Assembly: GCF_008364685.1 (NCBI RefSeq)
Contig: NZ_VTTL01000015.1
Location: forward strand, 29,862-93,861
Origin: Xanthobacter oligotrophicus
GTDB taxonomy: Bacteria; Pseudomonadota; Alphaproteobacteria; Rhizobiales; Xanthobacteraceae
DNA length: 64,000 nucleotides
Direction: 5' to 3'
Below are positions 8,488-17,837 of this stretch, one piece after another (position 1 is the first letter of the stretch; the number at the start of each line of letters is the position of its first letter). The notes beneath the pieces were generated by a model. It worked only from the letters and a program-made list of their open reading frames with translations, ran no database searches and was not told the DNA's origin. The position numbers and the translations under genes are program-made.

Positions 8488-9351
8488 ATGACCAACGCCC
8501 GTTCCGCCTTCCTGTCCGCGCGCTCCTTCGCGGCGGTCGGTGCCCTGCTTGCCGGCACTCTTCTGGCCGGGTCCGACGCGGCCCGCGCCGATGGGCGCCT
8601 CGAAGCCAAATACACGCTCACGGTGGGCAGTGTGGAACTGGGGCGCGGCTCCATCGTGGTGGAGGCGGGGGATGCGGCCTACGAAATCACCGGCGCCGCC
8701 CGCGTCACCGGCGTGCTGCGCGCGGTGTCGTCGGGCAAGGGCGTCGCCGCCTCGCGCGGTGCGCTGTCGGGCGGCAAGATGGTGCCGCGCATCTATGCCA
8801 TGAATGCCGAGGCCGACGGCAAGGCCGAGACCGCCCGCATCGCCATCGCCGGCGGCGCGGTCAAGGAGATGGACGTGGAGCCGCCGCTGAAGCCGGTGCC
8901 CGACCGGGTGCCGCTGACGCCCGATACGCTCCAGAACATCATCGATCCCATGAGCGGGGCCTTCATCTACCTGCCCGGCACCGCCGACCTCCTCTCCGCC
9001 GCCGCCTGCGACCGCTCGATCCCGGTGTTCGACGGCCGCCAGCGCTACGATCTGAAGCTCTCGTACCTGCGCACGGAAAAGGTGAAGACCGAGGGCTATG
9101 CCGGCCCCGCCGTGGTGTGTGGCGTGCGCTACAGCCCCATCGCCGGCCATCGGCCGACCCGGTCCACCGTCAAATACATGGAAGAGAACAAGGACATGCA
9201 GGTGTGGCTGGTGCCCGTCGCCGGCACCCGCCTTTTGGCGCCGTTCAAGGTCTCGGTGGCCACCATGATCGGCACCGCCGTGCTGGCGGCCTCCTCGTTC
9301 GAGACGCAGGAGAAGTCCGGCACCGTCCCGGTGAGCGCCCCCCGCCCCTGA
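8488..9351 (+). CDS. DUF3108 domain-containing secreted protein
   Basis: 287 aa. Signal peptide from MTNARSAFLSARSF to about residue 35 (AGSDAARADG), then a beta-rich DUF3108 domain with YTLTVGSVELGRGSI near the start and CDRSIPVFDGRQRYDLKL in the middle. DUF3108 proteins are periplasmic and mostly uncharacterised; a lipoprotein-handling or envelope role has been suggested only by structural resemblance. The ATG at 8488 is preferred over 8329 because it puts the signal peptide at the N-terminus. It stands alone between infC and the glutamine synthetase-like gene. Confidence 0.85.
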   Translation: MTNARSAFLSARSFAAVGALLAGTLLAGSDAARADGRLEAKYTLTVGSVELGRGSIVVEAGDAAYEITGAARVTGVLRAVSSGKGVAASRGALSGGKMVPRIYAMNAEADGKAETARIAIAGGAVKEMDVEPPLKPVPDRVPLTPDTLQNIIDPMSGAFIYLPGTADLLSAAACDRSIPVFDGRQRYDLKLSYLRTEKVKTEGYAGPAVVCGVRYSPIAGHRPTRSTVKYMEENKDMQVWLVPVAGTRLLAPFKVSVATMIGTAVLAASSFETQEKSGTVPVSAPRP

Positions 9352-9594
9352 ATCGCCATGGCTTGAATCCGCCTTGCGGCCTGTCGCACCCCCACAGGTC
9401 GTAGGGGGAGAAGCGGGAACTTGGTGGTTGGTTCGATTCGGTCGCGATTCGTTCGATGCCTGTTCTCTCCCAGTCCCGGAACGGGACATGCCTCGGGGTG
9501 CAACGGGAGCGCAGCTGTTACGCAGTCGCGTTGACACCCGCCATGGCGCAGGTGTTCCCTCATCGGGCGTGAGCGGTTCACGCGTGAGGGCATC

Positions 9595-10998
9595 ATGGCG
9601 AAACGCAGCAAGGGCGCGCAGAAGATTCCGGTGACGGCGCCGCGGGGTGTCAACTCCCTCGCCGAGGCCAAGGCCTGGATGGCCAGCCGGGGCATCACCG
9701 AGATCGAGTGCACCGTTCCCGATCTTGCGGGCGTTGCCCGCGGCAAGATCATGCCGGCCTCGAAATTCTTCTCCTCCCCGGTGATGAACCTGCCCCTGTC
9801 GGTCTTCTTCCAGACCATTTCGGGCGAGTATCCGGACTATGAGGGGCTGGTGGATTCGGTTGTCGCCGACAGCGACCTGGTGATGGAGCCGGACCTTGCC
9901 ACCCTGTGCTCGGTGCCGTGGGCGCAGGACCCCACTGCCCAGGTGATCCACGACGCCTACCATCGCGACGGACGCCCGGTGGAGCTGGCGCCGCGCCAGG
10001 TGCTGCGCCACGTCATCTCGCTCTACGAGAAGAAGGGCTGGAAGCCGGTGGTGGCGCCGGAGATCGAATTCTACCTGGTGGAGACCAACACCGATCCCGA
10101 CTATCCGCTGAAGCCGCCGGTGGGCCGCTCGGGGCGCCCCGAGATCGGCCGCCAATCCTATTCCATCCAGGCGGTGAACGAGTTCGATGCCCTGTTCGAG
10201 GACATCTACGATTATTCCGAAGCCCAGGGGCTGGAGATCGACACGCTGATCCACGAGGACGGCGCCGCGCAGATGGAAATCAACCTGCGCCACGGCGATC
10301 CGCTCACGCTGGCCGACCAGGTGTTCCTGTTCAAGCGCACCATCCGCGAGGCGGCGCTGGCGCACAAGATCTACGCCACCTTCATGGCCAAGCCCATCGC
10401 CAACGAGCCGGGCAGCGCCATGCACATCCACCAGTCGGTGATCTCGGCGCAGACCGGCAAGAACATCTTCTCGGACGACGACGGCGACCCGACGCCGGAA
10501 TTCTTCTCCTTCATCGCCGGGCACCAGAAATACCTGCCGTCCGTCATGTGCATCATGGCGCCCTATGTGAATTCCTACCGGCGGCTGACGCGCGATTCCA
10601 TGGCGCCCATCAACCTGCAATGGGGCTACGACAACCGCACCGCGGGCCTGCGCGTGCCCCCCTCCACCCCCGAGGCGCGGCGGCTGGAGAACCGGGTTCC
10701 GTCCTCCGACGCCAATCCTTATCTCGTCATCGCCGCCTCGCTGGCCTGCGGCTATCTCGGCCTCACCGAGAACCTGCGCGCCACCGATCCGCTGGAAGGC
10801 GATGCCAAGAATCTCGATTTCGACCTGCCGCGCGGCCTCTTGGAGGCGGTGGCGGCCTTCTCGGACAGCGAGCCCCTCGCCGAGGTGCTCGGCCATCGCT
10901 TCGTTGCTGCCTATGCCGCGGTGAAGCAGGCGGAGTTCGAGACCTTCATGCGGGTCATCTCGCCGTGGGAGCGGGAATATCTGCTGCTGAACGTCTGA
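9595..10998 (+). CDS. Glutamine synthetase family protein, gamma-glutamylpolyamine synthetase-like
   Basis: 467 aa type I/III-like glutamine synthetase fold. Typical features are a short N-terminal beta-grasp domain (residues 20-110), metal/Glu-binding EIEFYLV near residue 157, the HIHQSV histidine loop around residue 280, and NRTAGLRVP plus ENRVPSSDANPYL near the C-terminus. The immediate downstream FAD oxidase resembles PuuB, so the most likely role is ligating glutamate to putrescine or another amine, as PuuA does. Substrate specificity cannot be read from the sequence. GAGGG precedes the ATG by 5 nt. Confidence 0.85.
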   Translation: MAKRSKGAQKIPVTAPRGVNSLAEAKAWMASRGITEIECTVPDLAGVARGKIMPASKFFSSPVMNLPLSVFFQTISGEYPDYEGLVDSVVADSDLVMEPDLATLCSVPWAQDPTAQVIHDAYHRDGRPVELAPRQVLRHVISLYEKKGWKPVVAPEIEFYLVETNTDPDYPLKPPVGRSGRPEIGRQSYSIQAVNEFDALFEDIYDYSEAQGLEIDTLIHEDGAAQMEINLRHGDPLTLADQVFLFKRTIREAALAHKIYATFMAKPIANEPGSAMHIHQSVISAQTGKNIFSDDDGDPTPEFFSFIAGHQKYLPSVMCIMAPYVNSYRRLTRDSMAPINLQWGYDNRTAGLRVPPSTPEARRLENRVPSSDANPYLVIAASLACGYLGLTENLRATDPLEGDAKNLDFDLPRGLLEAVAAFSDSEPLAEVLGHRFVAAYAAVKQAEFETFMRVISPWEREYLLLNV

Positions 10999-11006
10999 AG
11001 GCGCGC

Positions 11007-12326
11007 ATGGTGGGCGAGGCTCAATCCAGGCCACCGGCGGGGCTCGATCCCGCCGGGCATGCCGCATCCTGGTACGCGGCGACGGCCATCGCCTGTCCCG
11101 CCTTTCCCCCGCTTGCGGGCGAGGTGAAGGCGGACGTGTGCATCCTCGGCAGCGGCTACACCGGCCTGTCCGCCGCGTTGCATCTGGCGGATTGGGGCTT
11201 CGACGTGGTGGTGCTGGAGGCGGCGCGCGTCGGCTCGGGGGCGTCGGGCCGCAATGGCGGGCAGCTCCATTCCGGCCAGCGCCACGGCCAGGACGTGCTC
11301 GAAAAGGCGGTGGGCCTCGACGATGCGAAGAAGCTGTGGCACCTCGCCGAGGAGGGCAAGGCGCTGGTCCATGGCCTCATCGCGCGCCACGGCATGGAAT
11401 GCGACCTGAAGAGCGGCCTGATCCATGCCGACCACAAGCCCCACTTCGTGAAGGAGAGCCACGCTTACGCCCGCCTGCTGCGGGACCGCTACGGCTACGA
11501 CGCGGTCGACCCGCTGACCCGCGAGGAGATCCGCGCCCTGGTGGGCAGCGATGCCTATCATGGCGGGGTGATCGACCGGAAGGCCGGCCACCTCCACCCG
11601 CTCAACTTCGCCCTCAGTCTCGCCAAAGCGGCGGCCGGGGCCGGCGCGCGGATCTTCGAGGGCACCCGTGCCGTCGGCGTGAAGGAGGAGGGCGCGGGGG
11701 TCACCGTCACCACAGAAGGGGGCGCCATCGTGCGTGCCGGCTTCCTGCTGGAATGCGGCAACGGCCTCATGGACGGCTTCGACCGGCGGGTGGACAGCCA
11801 TGTCATGCCCATCTGCAACTACATCATCGCCACCGAGCCTCTGGGGGCGCGGGCGCGGGAGATCATCGCCAATGACGCGGCGGTGGCGGACAGCCGCTTC
11901 GTCATCAATTATTTCCGCCTGAGCGGTGACGGCCGGCTGCTGTTCGGCGGCGGCGAGAGCTACCGTCGGGGTCTGAGGACCGACGTGGCCGGCTTCGTGC
12001 GGCCCTACATGCTGCGGATCTTCCCGCAGCTTCAGGACGTGCACATCGACTATGCGTGGGGCGGGGTGCTCGCCATCACCCTCAACCGCATGCCGTTCGT
12101 GCGCCGGCTGTCGGACAAGGTGCTGGTCTCGGCCGGCTACAGCGGGCAGGGGGTGGCGCTGGCGCCCCTGTTCGGCAAGATCCTGGCCGAGGCGGTCAAG
12201 GGACAGCTGGAGCATTTCGACCTGCTCCAGCGCCTGCCGGTGCCACCGTTTCCCGGCGGCAGGCTCATGCGATACCCGCTCTTGGTGGCGGGCCTCAGCT
12301 ATTACGCCATGCGCGACCGGCTCTGA
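11007..12326 (+). CDS. FAD-dependent oxidoreductase, gamma-glutamylputrescine oxidase-like
   Basis: 439 aa DAO-family flavoprotein. The FAD-binding GSGYTGLSAALHLA motif is at about residues 45-58, followed by ARVGSGASGRNGGQLHSGQ, the usual second flavin segment of PuuB/OrdL-type amine oxidases. The C-terminal YAWGGVLAITLNRMPFV and GYSGQGVALAPLFGK match the substrate and FAD-closing regions. It begins 8 nt after the glutamine synthetase-like gene, so the pair is probably one transcript that ligates then oxidises an amine substrate, as in the Puu pathway. PuuC and PuuD homologues are not in the window. Confidence 0.85.
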   Translation: MVGEAQSRPPAGLDPAGHAASWYAATAIACPAFPPLAGEVKADVCILGSGYTGLSAALHLADWGFDVVVLEAARVGSGASGRNGGQLHSGQRHGQDVLEKAVGLDDAKKLWHLAEEGKALVHGLIARHGMECDLKSGLIHADHKPHFVKESHAYARLLRDRYGYDAVDPLTREEIRALVGSDAYHGGVIDRKAGHLHPLNFALSLAKAAAGAGARIFEGTRAVGVKEEGAGVTVTTEGGAIVRAGFLLECGNGLMDGFDRRVDSHVMPICNYIIATEPLGARAREIIANDAAVADSRFVINYFRLSGDGRLLFGGGESYRRGLRTDVAGFVRPYMLRIFPQLQDVHIDYAWGGVLAITLNRMPFVRRLSDKVLVSAGYSGQGVALAPLFGKILAEAVKGQLEHFDLLQRLPVPPFPGGRLMRYPLLVAGLSYYAMRDRL

Positions 12327-12327
12327 C

Positions 12328-12356
12328 GCGAACCGGTCCACCCTGCGCCTGAAAAG
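12328..12356. repeat. Degenerate rhizobial-type palindromic element
   Basis: GACGCGAACCGGTCCACC followed by CTGCGCCTGAAAA resembles one half of the common Hyphomicrobiales intergenic palindrome (compare 44294-44337). It fills the 42-bp gap between two convergent genes. Confidence 0.4.
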
Positions 12357-12368
12357 TTCCGGTCGGGC

Positions 12369-12752
12369 TCAGTTCAGCCCGCCGAGCCGCCGCGCCTCTG
12401 CGAGAGCCTTGAGGCAGCCCGCCTCGTCGCCGCCGGCCTGGAGGTTGATGGCCTGGTTGAGCGCGCCATAGGCGCCGCTGTCGGGTGGCGTGAGGCCGGC
12501 GGCGGCCAGCGAGCCGGGGGTCGGCTGCTGGTCGGTCTGCGCGCCGATGGTCTGCTCCTGCGGCGGCGGCTTCTTGGGCGCGGGCTCGCGCGCCTTGAGC
12601 TGGGCTTGCACGGTGACGATCTGCTCCAGGCAGGCCTGGGCACGGGCGGGTGCCGACCAGGCGGCGAGGGCTAGCGCCGCGGTGAGTGCGCAGGCGGTGC
12701 GGAGCACCGCGGGACGAGCGCAAGCGGGGCGGGATGCAAACAGGGCGATCAT
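12369..12752 (-). CDS. Hypothetical secreted small protein
   Basis: 127 aa with a signal peptide (hydrophobic ALTAALALAAWSAPARAQA, cleavage near residue 39), a Cys on either side of a Pro/Lys/Gln-rich linker (REPAPKKPPPQEQ) and a short C-terminal helix pair ending LAEARRLGGLN. GAGG lies 8 nt before the ATG. Family not recognised; a periplasmic protein with one disulfide is inferred. It is convergent with the PuuB-like gene and upstream of nothing obvious. Confidence 0.7.
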   Translation of the reverse strand: MIALFASRPACARPAVLRTACALTAALALAAWSAPARAQACLEQIVTVQAQLKAREPAPKKPPPQEQTIGAQTDQQPTPGSLAAAGLTPPDSGAYGALNQAINLQAGGDEAGCLKALAEARRLGGLN

Positions 12753-12898
12753 TCTCGACCTCGAAGACTTAAATCGGGCCGGCCGGGCCGGCCCGAAGCG
12801 AGCATAGAGAGGCGCGCGCCGCCTTGCCATTGGCCTTGCGCAAATGGCAGCGGAAGACGGCTGCCATCTGTCCGCAAAGCACGGGCGGGCGTCCCCGC

Positions 12899-13642
12899 TC
12901 AATGCCCGCCGGAGGCCGGGCGGCGCCGGCGGGACAGCATGTTGAGCGCCTCGATAGCGGCAGAAAAGGCCATGGCCGCATAGATGTAGCCCTTGGGCAC
13001 ATGGGCGCCGAAGCCTTCCGCGATCAGCGTCATGCCGATCATGATGAGGAAGCCCAGCGCCAGCATCACCACGGTGGGGTTGGCCTCGATGAACTTCGCC
13101 AGCGGGTCGGCGGCGAGCAGCATGCAGGTCACGGCCGCGATCACCGCGATGATCATGATGGGGATGTGCTCGGTCATGCCCACGGCGGTGATGATGCTGT
13201 CGATGGAGAACACGAGGTCCAGCATCAGGATCTGGGCGATGGCGGCGGCAAAGCCGATGGTGACCTTTGCGTCCTGCACGTCCTCGGCATGGGTGCGCGG
13301 GTCCACATTGTGGTGGATCTCCGTGGTCGCCTTCCACACCAGGAACAGGCCGCCGGCGATGAGGATGAGGTCGCGCCAGGAGAAGCCGTGCCCGAACACC
13401 TCGAAGATGGGGGCGGTCAGCTTCACGATGATGGCGATGGTGCCGAGCAGCGCCAGCCGCATGACCAGCGCAAGGCCGATGCCGATGCGCCGGGCCTTGG
13501 TGCGGTACTGGGGCGGCAGCTTGTTGGTGAGGATGGAGATGAAGATGAGGTTGTCGATGCCGAGCACCACTTCCATGGCCACCAGCGTCACCAGGGCCAC
13601 CCACGCGGCGGGGTCGGCGGCGAGTTGAAGGAGGTAGTCCAT
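12899..13642 (-). CDS. TerC family integral membrane protein
   Basis: 247 aa with about seven membrane segments. The conserved acidic TerC motifs are present: [15 protein letters not shown] in the first helices and [15 protein letters not shown] in the middle. TerC/Alx relatives are linked to metal (Mn) export and tellurium resistance. The ATG follows immediately after the stop codon of the lipid kinase gene (no gap), so the two are translationally coupled. What couples a lipid kinase with a TerC protein is unknown. Confidence 0.92.
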   Translation of the reverse strand: MDYLLQLAADPAAWVALVTLVAMEVVLGIDNLIFISILTNKLPPQYRTKARRIGIGLALVMRLALLGTIAIIVKLTAPIFEVFGHGFSWRDLILIAGGLFLVWKATTEIHHNVDPRTHAEDVQDAKVTIGFAAAIAQILMLDLVFSIDSIITAVGMTEHIPIMIIAVIAAVTCMLLAADPLAKFIEANPTVVMLALGFLIMIGMTLIAEGFGAHVPKGYIYAAMAFSAAIEALNMLSRRRRPASGGH

Positions 13643-14584
13643 CTAGGCAGAACCTTCGGCTAGGGGGATGGGGGAGGGGACAGAGGAAAGGGCAGGGGCC
13701 GGCGCATAAACGTGGATCGCGCCCGGCCGGATCCGGAAATGGGCCGGGGTAAAGGTGACGAGCTCGCCGTCGGTGTTCACCGGGCGCGGCCGGCTGGTGC
13801 GCACCACCACCTCTGTGGTGCGGAAGGCGCGCACGTCGTCCCACGCGCCCTGGGTGCCGCGTCGCAGTGCCGGCAGCAGCGCGAGCAGGCGCCACCAATG
13901 GTCCACTTCGAGGCTGTAGAAATCGAGCCGGCCGTCGTCGGCGGTGGCGGTGGCCTCCACCGTCATGCCGCCACCATAGTGTCGGCCGTTGCCCACTGAG
14001 ACTTGCAGGGTGCGCACCTGCTCCACCGTGCCGTCATGTTCGATGAAGGCGGTGAACAGGCGCGACTGCATCAGCAGGCGCGCAGCGATGATGCCGTAGC
14101 CGAGCACGCCGAAGCGGCGCTTGGCCTCCTGCGTCAGAGCGCGGGCGAGATCGGCGGAAAAGCCGATGCTGGCCACGTTGAGGAAGGGATGGCCGTTCAC
14201 CTCGCCGAGGTCGATGGGCCGCGGCGCGCCGGCCAGGACCACGTCGGCGGCGGCCGCAAGGTCGGTGGGGATGGCGAGGGTGCGCGCGAAATCGTTGGCG
14301 GTGCCCAGCGGCAGCACGCCGAGCGGCAGCTGGGTGTCGAACAGGCCGGAGGCGGCCGCATTCAGCGTGCCGTCGCCGCCGCCGAGGACGATGAGATCGG
14401 CGTCGCCGGCACGGGCGCGGATGGTGTCGGAGATGGCGGCGGCGCCGGGCCAGCCGACATCGGTGAGGTCGAGCTCGCGCGCCAGAAGGTCACGCACCGC
14501 GCCGAGGGATGCAGTGCCCTGGCGCGCGCCGGGATTGACCAGGAACAGCGCGCGGCGCCGGTGGGGAGGGCGCGGGACTGTCAT
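13643..14584 (-). CDS. Diacylglycerol/lipid kinase family protein (YegS/DgkB-like)
   Basis: 313 aa. DAGK catalytic domain with nucleotide-binding VLGGGDGTLNAAASGL at about residues 58-73 and LPLGTANDFART at about 82-93; the C-terminal beta-sandwich with DGRLDFYSL completes the YegS/DgkB fold. It likely phosphorylates a diacylglycerol-like or sphingoid lipid at the inner membrane. The ATG at 14584 (MTVPRPPHRRRALFLVNPGA) is chosen because the family starts just before LVNPGA. It abuts TerC downstream and is divergent from the TetR regulator, which may control it. Confidence 0.88.
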   Translation of the reverse strand: MTVPRPPHRRRALFLVNPGARQGTASLGAVRDLLARELDLTDVGWPGAAAISDTIRARAGDADLIVLGGGDGTLNAAASGLFDTQLPLGVLPLGTANDFARTLAIPTDLAAAADVVLAGAPRPIDLGEVNGHPFLNVASIGFSADLARALTQEAKRRFGVLGYGIIAARLLMQSRLFTAFIEHDGTVEQVRTLQVSVGNGRHYGGGMTVEATATADDGRLDFYSLEVDHWWRLLALLPALRRGTQGAWDDVRAFRTTEVVVRTSRPRPVNTDGELVTFTPAHFRIRPGAIHVYAPAPALSSVPSPIPLAEGSA

Positions 14585-14897
14585 GTCCAGTGGGGTGCGA
14601 TCATGGGCCAGGTTTCCGGTGAGTGCTGAGCACGCGGTGATCCGACATCGCGCAGCGGAACTGCGCCAGAGGGGCCCGGATCGGTTTCGGTAAGGTAAGG
14701 TGTAGCGCGCGACAGCCAAGGTAATGTGGCGGAATGTCGCAATACGCTGCGCTCGGTCCGGTCCGGGCGGAATTCCGGAGCGGCACGGGGCGCGAAGGGA
14801 TCTGAGGAGAAGCCGAAAAATTTGGGGGAGGAGAGCGGGGGCGTTGCTCTCCTCCCCCTGGTTCGATCAAGACGCGGGTTGCGGTACCGCGGCATTG

Positions 14898-14917
14898 ACC
14901 GAACGGTTCGGTTCGGT
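14898..14917. promoter_or_regulatory. Operator-like repeat 1 upstream of the TetR gene
   Basis: Contains CCGAACGGTTCGG, arms CCGAA/TTCGG around CGG, within ACCGAACGGTTCGGTTCGG. The same core recurs 61 bp downstream. Dyad sites of this kind upstream of TetR genes are usually autoregulatory operators; binding is inferred. Confidence 0.55.
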
Positions 14918-14960
14918 GCTTATGGTTTAGCGCAGCATGAATGGCATTGCAAGAGAGAAC

Positions 14961-14977
14961 TGAACGGTTCGGTCGGT
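14961..14977. promoter_or_regulatory. Operator-like repeat 2 upstream of the TetR gene
   Basis: TGAACGGTTCGGTCGG shares GAACGGTTCGG with repeat 1, and the centres are 61 bp apart (about six helical turns), so both would face the same side of the DNA. Confidence 0.55.
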
Positions 14978-15109
14978 TTTCGGTGGTGCCGGCCTGTTGC
15001 GGCGATGTCACCTCGTTCGCGCGTATCGCGGCGACGCCTGATCGGTGCTTGCGCGCCGGTGCTGCGATCCCGCAAGAACGTAGGGCTGGAAAGAAAGAGA
15101 CGTGGGAGT

Positions 15110-15814
15110 ATGACCGACATCGGTGGCGCCGACCTCAAGCCGCGCAGCCCGGAGCTGCGGGACGCGGGCGTGCGGGACACGGCACATGGCGCGGGCCAGG
15201 ACCCGGAAAAGCGCAGCCAGATCCTGTCCGGCGCGCGCCGGGTGTTCTTCGAGCGCGGCTTCGATGCGGCCAGCATGGGCGACATCGCGCGCGCGGCAGG
15301 GGTCTCCAAGGGCACGCTCTACGTCTATTTCGAGAATAAGGAGGACCTCTTCGCCGCCCTCGTGGGGAGCGAGTGCGAGGAGACCGCCGAGCGCATGTTC
15401 GTGCTCGATGGCGAGGAGGAGGACGTGGAAACCGTCCTCACCAAGCTCGGCTATTCCTTCGTCCACGCCATCCTGCGGCCGAGCAGCATCGCACTGCTGC
15501 GCACGGTGATCGCCATCTCCGCCAAGTTTCCCGACATCGGCCGCCGCTTCTTCGAGGCGGGCCCCTGCGAGGGGATCTCGCGCCTGTCGGTCTATCTCGC
15601 CGCCAAGGTGGAGCAGGGCGTGCTCGACATCGACGACGTGGAGCAGGCGGCGAGCCAGTTCCTCACCCTCTGCAAGGACGGGGTGACCATTCCCGCCCTG
15701 GTGGGCGCGCCCGGTGCGCCCGATCCCGAGGCGGTGGAGAAATCGGTGAAGGGGGCGGTTCGCGTCTTCATGCGGGCCTATGGCGCCAGTTGCCCTCGGC
15801 CGCAAGGCGCGTAG
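15110..15814 (+). CDS. TetR/AcrR family transcriptional regulator
   Basis: 234 aa. An N-terminal tail of about 30 residues precedes the TetR helix-turn-helix (residues 32-80) with [19 protein letters not shown] and [18 protein letters not shown], followed by an all-helical ligand-binding domain with a conserved AefR-like C-terminal pattern. The start at 15110 has GGGAG adjacent. Twin operator-like dyads about 140-210 bp upstream suggest autoregulation, and possibly control of the divergent lipid kinase-TerC pair. Ligand unknown. Confidence 0.9.
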   Translation: MTDIGGADLKPRSPELRDAGVRDTAHGAGQDPEKRSQILSGARRVFFERGFDAASMGDIARAAGVSKGTLYVYFENKEDLFAALVGSECEETAERMFVLDGEEEDVETVLTKLGYSFVHAILRPSSIALLRTVIAISAKFPDIGRRFFEAGPCEGISRLSVYLAAKVEQGVLDIDDVEQAASQFLTLCKDGVTIPALVGAPGAPDPEAVEKSVKGAVRVFMRAYGASCPRPQGA

Positions 15815-15859
15815 CGCGAGGGCTCGTAGCAAGGCGCTGCCGCGTTCGAACATGTGCCG

Positions 15860-16324
15860 TCACGAGGCGGCCCGCTGCGGCACCGTGAGCCGGCCTTCGG
15901 CATCGAACGGGAAGAAGGGGTTGTGCGCCACTTCCCACAGATGCCCGTCGGGATCGGCGAAATAGCCGCTGGTGCCGCCCCAGAACACCTTCTGCGCCGG
16001 CTTCACCCGTGTGCCACCGGCCGCCACGGCGCGGGCGATCACGAGCGCGACTTCGTCTTCCTGCGCCACGTTGCAGGCGAGGGTCTGGCCGCAGAAGGGT
16101 TGCGGCGGCGTATCCGCCAGCATGGCGTCGTCGGCCAGGCGGTCGCGCGGATACAGGCTCAGCACCACGTGCCCGGCGAGGAAGAAGGCGACGCCCTGCG
16201 TGTCCAGGTCGCGCCGCTCCAGTCCCATCGCAGTGTAGAAGGCGATGGCGCGGCCAAGGTCGCCGACCCCCAAGGTGACAAGATGCAGGCGAAGCGCGGG
16301 TGCCGGCGGCGTGGGCGTCTCCAT
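15860..16324 (-). CDS. VOC (glyoxalase/bleomycin resistance) family protein
   Basis: 154 aa single vicinal-oxygen-chelate fold: LHLVTLGVGDLGRAIAFYTA opens the first beta-alpha-beta module, and YFADPDGHLWEVAHNP, with the usual DP-G-xxE metal-ligand region, closes the second. Members include dioxygenases, isomerases and resistance proteins; the substrate is not predictable here. The ATG at 16324 lies 8 nt after the radical SAM gene stop at 16333, so the two are likely cotranscribed. Confidence 0.88.
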   Translation of the reverse strand: METPTPPAPALRLHLVTLGVGDLGRAIAFYTAMGLERRDLDTQGVAFFLAGHVVLSLYPRDRLADDAMLADTPPQPFCGQTLACNVAQEDEVALVIARAVAAGGTRVKPAQKVFWGGTSGYFADPDGHLWEVAHNPFFPFDAEGRLTVPQRAAS

Positions 16325-16332
16325 GGGGATCT

Positions 16333-17637
16333 TCAATCGAACAGGCTGAGCTGCACGCCCGCCGGCTTGGGGCGGCGGAAATGGGCGGTGGTCAACTTCA
16401 GCCCGCGCCCGGCAAGGCCGAGCCGTCGCGCCGCGATCTCGAAGCGGCGGCCCACGGTCCAGGCATAGGGGCCGTCCCCCCGCATCCGCTTGCCGAACGC
16501 GGCATCGTAGTCCTTGCCGCCGTGCATCTGGCGGATCAGGCCGAGCACGTGCCGCGCCTTGTCGGGGAAGTGGGTCACCAGCCATTCGCGGAACAGGTCG
16601 GCGATCTCCAGCGGCAGGCGCAGCATGACATAGCCCGCCTCGCTGGCGCCGGCGGCTTTGGCGGCATCGAGGATGCGCTCCACCTCCATGTCGTTGAGCG
16701 CCGGGATGAGCGGGGCGGTGAGCACCGCCGTGGGAATGCCCGCATCGGCGAGGCGGCGGATGGTGCCGAGCCGCACGTGGGGGCTCGCCGCCCGCGGCTC
16801 CATGGTGCGGGCCAGGTGCGGATCGAGGGTGGTGATGGAGATGGCCACCTTGACGAGGCCGCGCTCGGCCATGGGAGCGAGGATGTCGATGTCGCGCGCC
16901 ACCAGCCCTGACTTGGTGACGATGCCCACCGGATGGCCGAATTCGGAGAGTACCTCCAGCAGGCGGCGGGTGACCTCGTAGCGCTTTTCGATGGGCTGGT
17001 AGGGGTCGGTGTTGGTGCCCATGGCGATGACGCGGGGCTGGTAGGAGGATTGGGACAGTTCCCGCGCCAGCAGCTCAGGCGCGTCCGGCTTCACGAACAG
17101 CTTGGTCTCGAAGTCGAGGCCCGCTGAAAGGCCGTGATAGGCGTGGGTCGGCCGGGCGAAGCAATAGACGCAGCCGTGCTCGCAGCCCCGATAGGCATTG
17201 ATGGAGCGATCGAAGGCGATATCCGGCGACTGGTTGCGGGTGATGACCGTGCGCGCGCGCTCTTCCGTCACCTGCGTGCGCAGGGGCGGCAGGTCCTCCA
17301 GGCTCTGCCATCCGTCGTCGAACAGGATGCGGGCGGCCGGCTCGAAGCGCCCGGCGGCGTTGGAGACCGCCCCCCTCCCGCGCCGGCGCTCCCCGTCCAC
17401 GGCGCTCCCGACCTCCCCGTCGAGGGCGGGCGGCACCACGGGGGGCGGAGCCGCCTTTTCTTCGGCAAGGCGCCCGAGGATGCGATTGGCGCGCGGCTCG
17501 CTCACCGCGAGGGCCGCCGCCTTGGCCTTGGGTCCAGCAGCCTTGGTGCCGTCCGAGCGCGTGCCACGTACGGCACGCCCGGCAGCGCGGGTGGTGGGGC
17601 CCGCAGGATCGAAGAGGGAATCGCGCTCGAGGCTCAT
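16333..17637 (-). CDS. PA0069-type radical SAM protein
   Basis: 434 aa. A variable Ala/Arg-rich N-terminus (about 90 residues) precedes a spore-photoproduct-lyase-like radical SAM domain with the cluster motif CEHGCVYC and the typical INAYRGCEHG context, then AMGTNTDPYQPIE and GLVKVAISITTLD. The PA0069 family is widespread in proteobacteria, uncharacterised, and distinct from the rSAM protein at 5310. The ATG at 17637 (MSLERDSLFD) is favoured over an upstream one that would extend into the next control region. VOC protein gene follows after 8 nt. Confidence 0.9.
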   Translation of the reverse strand: MSLERDSLFDPAGPTTRAAGRAVRGTRSDGTKAAGPKAKAAALAVSEPRANRILGRLAEEKAAPPPVVPPALDGEVGSAVDGERRRGRGAVSNAAGRFEPAARILFDDGWQSLEDLPPLRTQVTEERARTVITRNQSPDIAFDRSINAYRGCEHGCVYCFARPTHAYHGLSAGLDFETKLFVKPDAPELLARELSQSSYQPRVIAMGTNTDPYQPIEKRYEVTRRLLEVLSEFGHPVGIVTKSGLVARDIDILAPMAERGLVKVAISITTLDPHLARTMEPRAASPHVRLGTIRRLADAGIPTAVLTAPLIPALNDMEVERILDAAKAAGASEAGYVMLRLPLEIADLFREWLVTHFPDKARHVLGLIRQMHGGKDYDAAFGKRMRGDGPYAWTVGRRFEIAARRLGLAGRGLKLTTAHFRRPKPAGVQLSLFD

Positions 17638-17837
17638 GGGAAAAAAGGTAGCACCCGAAACGGAACAAAACAAGAACTTCGGGTTGCCGCTGAAGCCTTT
17701 CCCATTGCCTTCAGGTGGTTGCCGGATGAGGCAGATGACTCAACGGCTTGGATTTGGCATATTGTACACCACAACCCGGTTGCCAGACATTCGCATCTCC
17801 GCTAAAGCCCTAATTGAGGCCTGAAAAGGGGGAAAAG

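Larger units (their letters stand above)
14585..15109. other. 525-bp divergent control region, lipid kinase / TetR gene
   Basis: No coding sequence was supported. The region holds two operator-like repeats (14898-14917, 14961-14977) nearer the TetR gene. It is long for this compact genome. Confidence 0.6.

Noticed and set aside
8176..11067. 963-codon minus-strand frame opposite the DUF3108 and glutamine synthetase-like genes
   Set aside because: Overlaps two clear genes on the other strand; composition is typical antisense (Arg/His/Gly rich).
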